A DNA stretch of 11,233 bases. Source: Dehalococcoidia bacterium (GTDB lineage: Bacteria; Chloroflexota; Dehalococcoidia; Plut-88900). Each line of letters starts with the position of its first letter. Position 1 is the stretch's first letter. Where the stretch lies: the NCBI GenBank assembly GCA_012270635.1, contig JAAXHX010000222.1, forward strand, positions 1-11,233, given 5' to 3'. The notes below the pieces were generated by a model, which was not told the DNA's origin, searched no databases, and worked only from the letters and a program-made list of their open reading frames with translations. Position numbers and translations under genes: made by a program. Below are positions 6,878 through 11,233 of this stretch, piece by piece.

Positions 6878-9703
6878 CTAACGTCGTACCAAGGCTTCGA
6901 GGACCCGTTCCGGGGTGGCGGGGAGGTCTAAGACGCGGGCGCCTGTGGCGTCTGCTATGCCGTTGATGATGGCGGCCACGATGGGCACATCGCTCATCTC
7001 GCCGCCTCCCTTGGCGCCGAAGGGGCCCTGGGAGTAGCTGCCCTCGACGGTGATCACGTCGATCTCCACGGGCGCTTCGCGGATTGAGGGGAGGCCGTAG
7101 TCCTTGATGGTGCGGGTCTCTCCGGGGACGTAGCATTCGCTCAGGGCGAGGCCGAGGCCGTAGACAACGCCTCCCTGGCACTGGCCTTCGAAGCTGAGGG
7201 GATGGATGATCTTGCCGGAGTCGGCGACGTAGGTGACGCGGTCGACCTTGACCTGGCCGGTCTCCGTGTTCACGTCCAGCTCGGCGAGACAGGTGGCGTA
7301 GGCGAATACGTCGCAGTTGGACCCCTGGCCGGTTACCGGGTCGAAGGCCTGCTGCCGGGACTTCTCGCTGTAGGTCTTGGCGAACTTGTAGGCGAAAGAT
7401 CCCTCGTACTTGGCGGGGCGGCCCCTGGCGTCCAGGTGTCGGGCCATCTCCTCGAAGGCGATCACCTCGCCGGGGGCCCGGCTGGAGAGCAGTCGTCCGC
7501 CGGAGCACTCGATGTTCTCGGGAGTGTCTTCCAGGACCTCGGAGGCCGTTTCGACGAGGGCTTTCTTGAGGGACTTGGCGGCCTGGTGGACGGCGCCCCC
7601 GACCAGGGTGATGGTCCCCTGGGAAGCGGTGATGTGATGGTAGGGCGCGGCGATGGTGTCGCCCATAACCACCTCGATATCGTCCAAGCCGACGCCTAGT
7701 TCCTGGGCGGCGATCTGGGCCATGGCAGTCCTGCTGCCCTGTCCTTTCTCGACCGCGCCGACCAGGACCTGCACCTTGCCCGACTGCAGGATTTCGGCGG
7801 CGGCGAAGTACCTGCCCCCGACACCCACGGCCCTCCAGCCGGTCCCGATGCCCACGCCCCGCTTCCAGGGGGCGGGAGGTGGGGAGGCCTGGGCCCGGGC
7901 GCGGGCCTCGGCGTAGGGGCGTTTGGACTGTTCCAAGGTGGCCTTCACCTCGACGCTCTCCTCCAGGAGCATGCCGGTATGAAGGGTGTCGCCGGCCTGA
8001 AGGGCGTTCCTGAGCCTGATGTCCAGCTTGTCCATGCCGAGCTTTTCGGCGAGGACGTCCATCTGGGTCTCGTGGACGAGGGCGGAGTTGATGCTGGTTA
8101 TGCCGCGGATGGGGATGGCTCTAGCGCTGTTTGTACAGGCCTCCATAACCTCAATGTTGACGTCGGGGACCAAGTAGGGGCCGGTTAGGAAGTAGGAGTT
8201 TCTGCCCACGCAGTCGTTGATTTCTTGTCCTGGGTCGTGGCTCCAGTTGCCGCCGTCAACAAGGACCTGGGTGTCAACGGCGACGAGCTTTCCGTCTTTC
8301 GTGGCGCCGGTGGTGCAGTCCACCTGGAACCCGAACCACTTGGAAGACCCGAGCAATGACTCCTCCCGGCTGAAGACCGCCCTCACGGGCTTCCGTGTCT
8401 TGTAGACCAGCAGAGCCGTCACCCCCGCCACCACGTAGTCCTCCCGACCCCCGAAGTTTCCACCCATGGTCGGGCAGAATATCCTGACACGGTCTTCGGG
8501 GAGACCGAGGAGACTGGCGATAAAGGCATGGCCCTCGAAAGGTTCGTGGGAGGGGAAGTTCAGGAAGATGCGGCCGTCGTCGTCTATATAGCCGAGTGCC
8601 GCCTCGGGCTCCATATAGAAGTGCTCCCAGCGGGGACTGGAGAAGGTGTTGCGGACCACAACGTCGGCCTTTTCCATGGCCGCCCTGGCGTCACCCGAAA
8701 TGACTCTCCTGGAGAATATGGTGTTGGGTTCGGGGGGATTGATTAGCGGTGCATTGGGGTCATCGGCGTTTCGGAAATCAAGTATCGGAGAAATCTCCTC
8801 ATATTCAACGACTATTTTGGAAAGGGCCTCTTCCGCGGCTTCTTCAGATTCTGCGGCTACTGCAGCAAGCGCCTCTCCCATGAACCTGATCTTGTCGGAT
8901 GGGAAGAGGAATCTCTGGGGCTTGGCATTGATCATCACCGGGTTTCCCGGAATGTCCCTGGCGGTTACGACGGACTCGACACCAGGGACGGCCTCGGCGG
9001 CGCGGGTGTCGATGGAGATGATGCGGGCATGGTGCACCTTGCTGCGGAGGACCTTGGCGTGGAGGACGCCGGACATCTTGAGGTCGGCGGCATAGCGGGC
9101 GACGCCCGTGACCTTGTCCAGGTCGTCCAGCCGGGTGATGCTGGTCCCGACGATGGACCCGCCATTGGACGACCCCTTACGGGAGGCCTCACCGTCGCGA
9201 ATGGCCGCCGCCGCACCGAGAACCGCCTCGACGACCTTGACGTAGCCCGTGCAACGGCAGATGTTCCTGGAAAGGCGCTTGACCACGTCTTCTCGGGTGG
9301 GGTTAGGGTTCCGAGCGAGGAGGGCCGAGGCCTCCATGATGATGCCTGGTATGCAGTAGCCGCACTGGGAGGCGCCCAGGTCTATGAACGCCTGCTGCAG
9401 GGGGTGAAGAAGGGGGCTCTCGAGCGGCGGGGGCTGCTGGGATTGGGAGCGCCAATCGGCGAGGCCCTCGATGGTAACGATGGGCTTGCCCTGGGCCCGG
9501 CGGGCGGGGAGGAGGCAGGACATGACGCCCTTGCCCCCGAACATGACTATGCAGCTGCCACACTCGCCGACGTCGCAAGCCTGCTTCGCACCGATCAAGT
9601 CCAGGTCGTTTCTCAGGACTTCCAGGAGGGTGCTGTCGGGTGGGGCTTCGACGGTGTGGGGAGCGCCGTTGACGTTCAGGGAAATGGGCGTGGTGGAAGC
9701 CAT
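6878..9703 (-). CDS. Xanthine dehydrogenase-family molybdenum hydroxylase, fused [2Fe-2S] and molybdopterin subunits
   Basis: A 941-residue fusion. Residues 1-165 form the iron-sulfur part: plant-type cluster cysteines C43, C48, C51, C63, then the second cluster C114, C117, C149, C151. A linker (about 170-185) leads to the molybdopterin part (about 186-941): HFYMEPEAALG (361-371), GGNFGGR (414-420), R533, GQGSRTAMAQIAAQELG (654-670) and catalytic Glu E902 in GAKGGGE. Such enzymes hydroxylate aldehydes or N-heterocycles with water. The order [2Fe-2S]2-Moco without an FAD domain is that of the Desulfovibrio gigas aldehyde oxidoreductase Mop (about 907 residues). No FAD subunit gene is in the window, so the electron acceptor is unknown. 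H386 stands where XDH has the conserved active-site Gln, and IRGITS replaces the usual RGFG/RGAG. AAGGAA lies eight bases before ATG 9703. Two MFS genes follow in the operon. The AYRCSFR loop of CO dehydrogenase is absent. Confidence 0.93.
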   Translation of the reverse strand: MASTTPISLNVNGAPHTVEAPPDSTLLEVLRNDLDLIGAKQACDVGECGSCIVMFGGKGVMSCLLPARRAQGKPIVTIEGLADWRSQSQQPPPLESPLLHPLQQAFIDLGASQCGYCIPGIIMEASALLARNPNPTREDVVKRLSRNICRCTGYVKVVEAVLGAAAAIRDGEASRKGSSNGGSIVGTSITRLDDLDKVTGVARYAADLKMSGVLHAKVLRSKVHHARIISIDTRAAEAVPGVESVVTARDIPGNPVMINAKPQRFLFPSDKIRFMGEALAAVAAESEEAAEEALSKIVVEYEEISPILDFRNADDPNAPLINPPEPNTIFSRRVISGDARAAMEKADVVVRNTFSSPRWEHFYMEPEAALGYIDDDGRIFLNFPSHEPFEGHAFIASLLGLPEDRVRIFCPTMGGNFGGREDYVVAGVTALLVYKTRKPVRAVFSREESLLGSSKWFGFQVDCTTGATKDGKLVAVDTQVLVDGGNWSHDPGQEINDCVGRNSYFLTGPYLVPDVNIEVMEACTNSARAIPIRGITSINSALVHETQMDVLAEKLGMDKLDIRLRNALQAGDTLHTGMLLEESVEVKATLEQSKRPYAEARARAQASPPPAPWKRGVGIGTGWRAVGVGGRYFAAAEILQSGKVQVLVGAVEKGQGSRTAMAQIAAQELGVGLDDIEVVMGDTIAAPYHHITASQGTITLVGGAVHQAAKSLKKALVETASEVLEDTPENIECSGGRLLSSRAPGEVIAFEEMARHLDARGRPAKYEGSFAYKFAKTYSEKSRQQAFDPVTGQGSNCDVFAYATCLAELDVNTETGQVKVDRVTYVADSGKIIHPLSFEGQCQGGVVYGLGLALSECYVPGETRTIKDYGLPSIREAPVEIDVITVEGSYSQGPFGAKGGGEMSDVPIVAAIINGIADATGARVLDLPATPERVLEALVRR

Positions 9704-9741
9704 GTCTCAAGTTCCTTTGCTATCTCGTCAGAGTCTCAGGC

Positions 9742-9828
9742 GGGCCGCGGGGTGGGGTTCAAGGGGTGGATTGTACCACGTAGGGGTCGGGGGGCCTGGG
9801 GAGCGGTTTGACAGGGGTTTGGGTGGGG
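9742..9828 (+). other. Cluster of G-runs in the divergent intergenic region
   Basis: The plus strand carries about ten runs of three to six G: 9742-9744, 9749-9752, 9754-9757, 9763-9766, 9783-9786, 9789-9794, 9798-9801, 9814-9817, 9821-9823 and 9825-9828. Many are spaced by 1-5 bases, so the region could form G-quadruplexes. The last three lie in the spacer of the promoter at 9808-9837. For the leftward hydroxylase promoter only a lone TACAAT (9775-9770, minus) is seen, with no -35. Confidence 0.5.
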
Positions 9829-9837
9829 AAGTATATT
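9808..9837 (+). promoter_or_regulatory. Sigma-70-type promoter for the di-iron protein (TTGACA-N18-TATATT)
   Basis: A perfect -35 TTGACA (9808-9813) is followed after 18 bp by TATATT (9832-9837), five of six matches. The predicted start near 9844 leaves a leader of about 48 bases. AGGGGGT at 9879-9885 is the ribosome binding site, six bases before ATG 9892. GGGTAGCG occurs twice in the leader (9865-9872 and 9882-9889); the second copy overlaps the ribosome binding site. Confidence 0.6.
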
Positions 9838-9891
9838 GACTGTGGCACATTGGTTTCTCGGATAGGGTAGCGGTCCTCAGGGGGTAGCGAA

Positions 9892-10986
9892 ATGCCAAAC
9901 ACCACCATTTCCGCAGGTCCTGGCGTAACCTACGACGCCGACTACGAACCTCAACTGGACTGGATGGACTCCAAGGGCCAGTGGGGGATGCGGGCCGAGG
10001 CCGGCAAGCACGGGCTGACGCTGGAAGACATCCAGATGGACTCCTACGGCGAAGCGCCGGAGAACAGCTTCATCCGATCGGGGCGGCAGAGAGGGTCGGC
10101 GGCACGGGACTGGAACTACCGGAGCGGCGCGTATTACGTCAACTCCAAGCAGGACGTCTGGCTGAGGAACGCCGGCGGGCTGTACGAAGAGGCGCTACAG
10201 CGGCAGTGGAGCTCGGCGACGGACATACCCTGGGAGACTATAGAGCCTCTGCCCGACGACATAGAGCGGGCGGCGTGCCAGTTCACGACCTTCCTTAGCG
10301 AGATCGAGTTCATTGCCGCGGACATTCCCGGCCGCTGGGTGGCCAACATCAGTCCCGACTACCTGGAGACGCGGATGTTCCTTATGACCCAGATGATAGA
10401 CGAGGCGCGGCACCTGGACGTGTTCCGCAAGAGGGCCCTGGCCAACGGCGGCGGCCTGATGCGGGCGTCCGAGGACACGATGGGCGGCGGGGTGGTGAGC
10501 ATTGACATGGCGAGGGACTTTTCGGAGATGTCCGCCAGGGTGCACGTCATCGGCGAGTCGCCGGTGCTGACGATATTCCGAACGGGAGAGCTGCTGGCGA
10601 AGAACGAGGCCGAAAAGCGGATGTACCGGCTGGCCGCGCAGGACGAGTCCCGACACGTGGCCTTCGGGATAATGCACATGCGCTACATCGGGCAGACGGA
10701 GCCGGAGCGCCGGGAAGAGATGCAGACCTATCTGGACGAGGGTGAAGAGTACCTGTTCGAGGGGTCTACGGTGGGGTCGGCAGGAACGGACAGAGCGAGC
10801 ACGGCGTCGATGGCGGTGCTGCTGGGCGGCGGCAAGGACAACGTGGACGAGGGATGGCGGCTGCTGATGGCGATCAACCGCCGGCAGATGCGAGAGTGGG
10901 TGCAGAGGGTAAAGTCGGCGGGGTTCGAGGAGCGGTTCACCAACGGTCGGGCGCACCCGGAAGTCCTGAAGCTGCTGCGCAACTGA
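9892..10986 (+). CDS. Ferritin-like di-iron protein (putative di-iron oxygenase)
   Basis: A 364-residue, mostly helical protein with the two-fold di-iron signature of the ferritin/RNR R2/bacterial monooxygenase superfamily. Helix 1 Glu is E137 or E139 (FLSEIEF), followed by E171-x2-H174 (IDEARH). In the second half E222 (VIGESP) is followed by E252-x2-H255 (QDESRH), 30 residues later. The N-terminus (1-115) is not part of the four-helix core and carries LDWM...WG (22-32). No signal peptide or membrane segment is seen, so it is likely cytosolic. Members of this superfamily activate O2 to hydroxylate, epoxidise or N-oxidise small molecules; no reductase gene is nearby. ATG 9892 is supported by AGGGGGT six bases upstream. 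It is divergent from the molybdenum hydroxylase and followed by a probable paralog. Exact family (PaaA-like, AurF-like or unnamed) is not resolved. Confidence 0.85.
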   Translation: MPNTTISAGPGVTYDADYEPQLDWMDSKGQWGMRAEAGKHGLTLEDIQMDSYGEAPENSFIRSGRQRGSAARDWNYRSGAYYVNSKQDVWLRNAGGLYEEALQRQWSSATDIPWETIEPLPDDIERAACQFTTFLSEIEFIAADIPGRWVANISPDYLETRMFLMTQMIDEARHLDVFRKRALANGGGLMRASEDTMGGGVVSIDMARDFSEMSARVHVIGESPVLTIFRTGELLAKNEAEKRMYRLAAQDESRHVAFGIMHMRYIGQTEPERREEMQTYLDEGEEYLFEGSTVGSAGTDRASTASMAVLLGGGKDNVDEGWRLLMAINRRQMREWVQRVKSAGFEERFTNGRAHPEVLKLLRN

Positions 10987-11078
10987 TATCGCGCGGCCCC
11001 GACGCCCCGGGCCCATCCTTCGCGATTGTCTCCAGCCTCCGGATGACGGTTCCCGGACCCGGGCGAGAATGGACAACC

Positions 11079-11233
11079 ATGCCTGCCTCAGACGAAAAGC
11101 GCGAGCCCCGGCAGCCGGGCGGGGTCAGGAAGCACCAGCGGATCCTCCAGGAGATAGTAGAGGAGGAAGAGGCCGCGGCGCCGGAGCTGTCCCTGGACTG
11201 GATGCAGCACAACCTGGAGTGGGGCGTCAAGGT
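11079..11233 (+). CDS. N-terminal fragment of a probable second ferritin-like protein
   Basis: An open frame from ATG 11079 runs off the window end after 51 codons. Codon third positions are GC-rich like the neighbours. The fragment starts with a charged segment (Lys/Arg-rich, then an EEEE stretch at 28-31). It then has LSLDWMQHNLEWGVK, which matches QLDWMDSKGQWGMR near the start of the preceding di-iron protein: LDWM, then W seven residues after the first W, then G and a basic residue. This suggests a tandem paralog in the same direction, 92 bp downstream. The ribosome binding site is weak (GGA five bases before ATG). No terminator is evident in 10987-11078. The di-iron residues lie outside the window, so the assignment rests on the N-terminal motif only. 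Confidence 0.6.
   Translation, partial: MPASDEKREPRQPGGVRKHQRILQEIVEEEEAAAPELSLDWMQHNLEWGVK

Noticed and set aside
6852..7508. 218-residue minus-strand frame inside the molybdenum hydroxylase gene
   Set aside because: Arg/Pro-rich out-of-frame reading of the hydroxylase; no motif of its own.
6878..9703. Aerobic carbon monoxide dehydrogenase large subunit
   Set aside because: The AYRCSFR active-site loop is absent, the Fe-S subunit is fused, and there is no CoxM gene.
10195..11076. 293-residue minus-strand frame opposite the di-iron gene
   Set aside because: His/Arg/Pro-rich shadow opposite a gene with clear ExxH motifs and a good ribosome binding site.
11069..11233. Alternative start ATG 11069 for the last gene
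   Set aside because: That frame gives an Ala/Gly/Pro/Arg-rich translation, while the 11079 frame carries the LDWM...WG motif shared with the upstream gene.

Overview
The window is GC-rich, densely coded bacterial DNA: nine protein genes (two cut by the window edges), about 190 bp at most between genes, and no RNA genes, insertion sequences or CRISPR. The mix is two amidohydrolase-2 paralogs, three paralogous MFS carriers, an M24-fold hydrolase, a fused molybdenum hydroxylase and two related ferritin-like di-iron proteins. This suits an aerobic heterotroph that scavenges varied organic compounds. Paralog-rich catabolic islands of this kind fit the SAR202/Dehalococcoidia branch of Chloroflexota, but that placement is inference from gene content and GC only.

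Left part (1-3110): the 3' end of an amidohydrolase gene (+) converges with an MFS gene (-, 347-1576). Upstream of that MFS gene on the same strand lies a second amidohydrolase (-, 1770-2933). The 193-bp gap between them holds a perfect 8-bp hairpin preceded, on the transcript, by a C-rich, G-poor tract. The amidohydrolase is divergent from the M24 gene (+, 3111-4355). Their shared 177-bp control region has a near-consensus promoter for the M24 gene, a weaker one for the amidohydrolase, and a perfect 8-bp inverted repeat that touches both.

The M24 protein is the most notable gene. It has the pita-bread metal ligands, but their pattern and spacing (Asp, Asp, Asp, His, plus a Tyr and an Asp flanking the His) resemble the DMSP lyase DddP more than ordinary Xaa-Pro aminopeptidases. 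This rests on remembered DddP residue numbers and needs an alignment and an assay.

Middle part (4352-9703, all -): a likely operon runs from a 941-residue [2Fe-2S]-[2Fe-2S]-molybdopterin hydroxylase with no FAD subunit, through MFS 3 (22 bp later, TTG start), to MFS 2 (5 bp later). MFS 2 ends in a CTAG shared with the stop of the M24 gene. The pairing suggests uptake or efflux of a substrate or product of the hydroxylase.

Right part (9704-11233): divergent from the hydroxylase, behind a TTGACA/TATATT promoter inside a run of G-tracts, is a ferritin-like di-iron protein (+). It is followed by the start of another gene whose N-terminus shares the spaced LDWM...WG motif, so it is probably a tandem paralog. 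The substrates of all these enzymes remain unknown.
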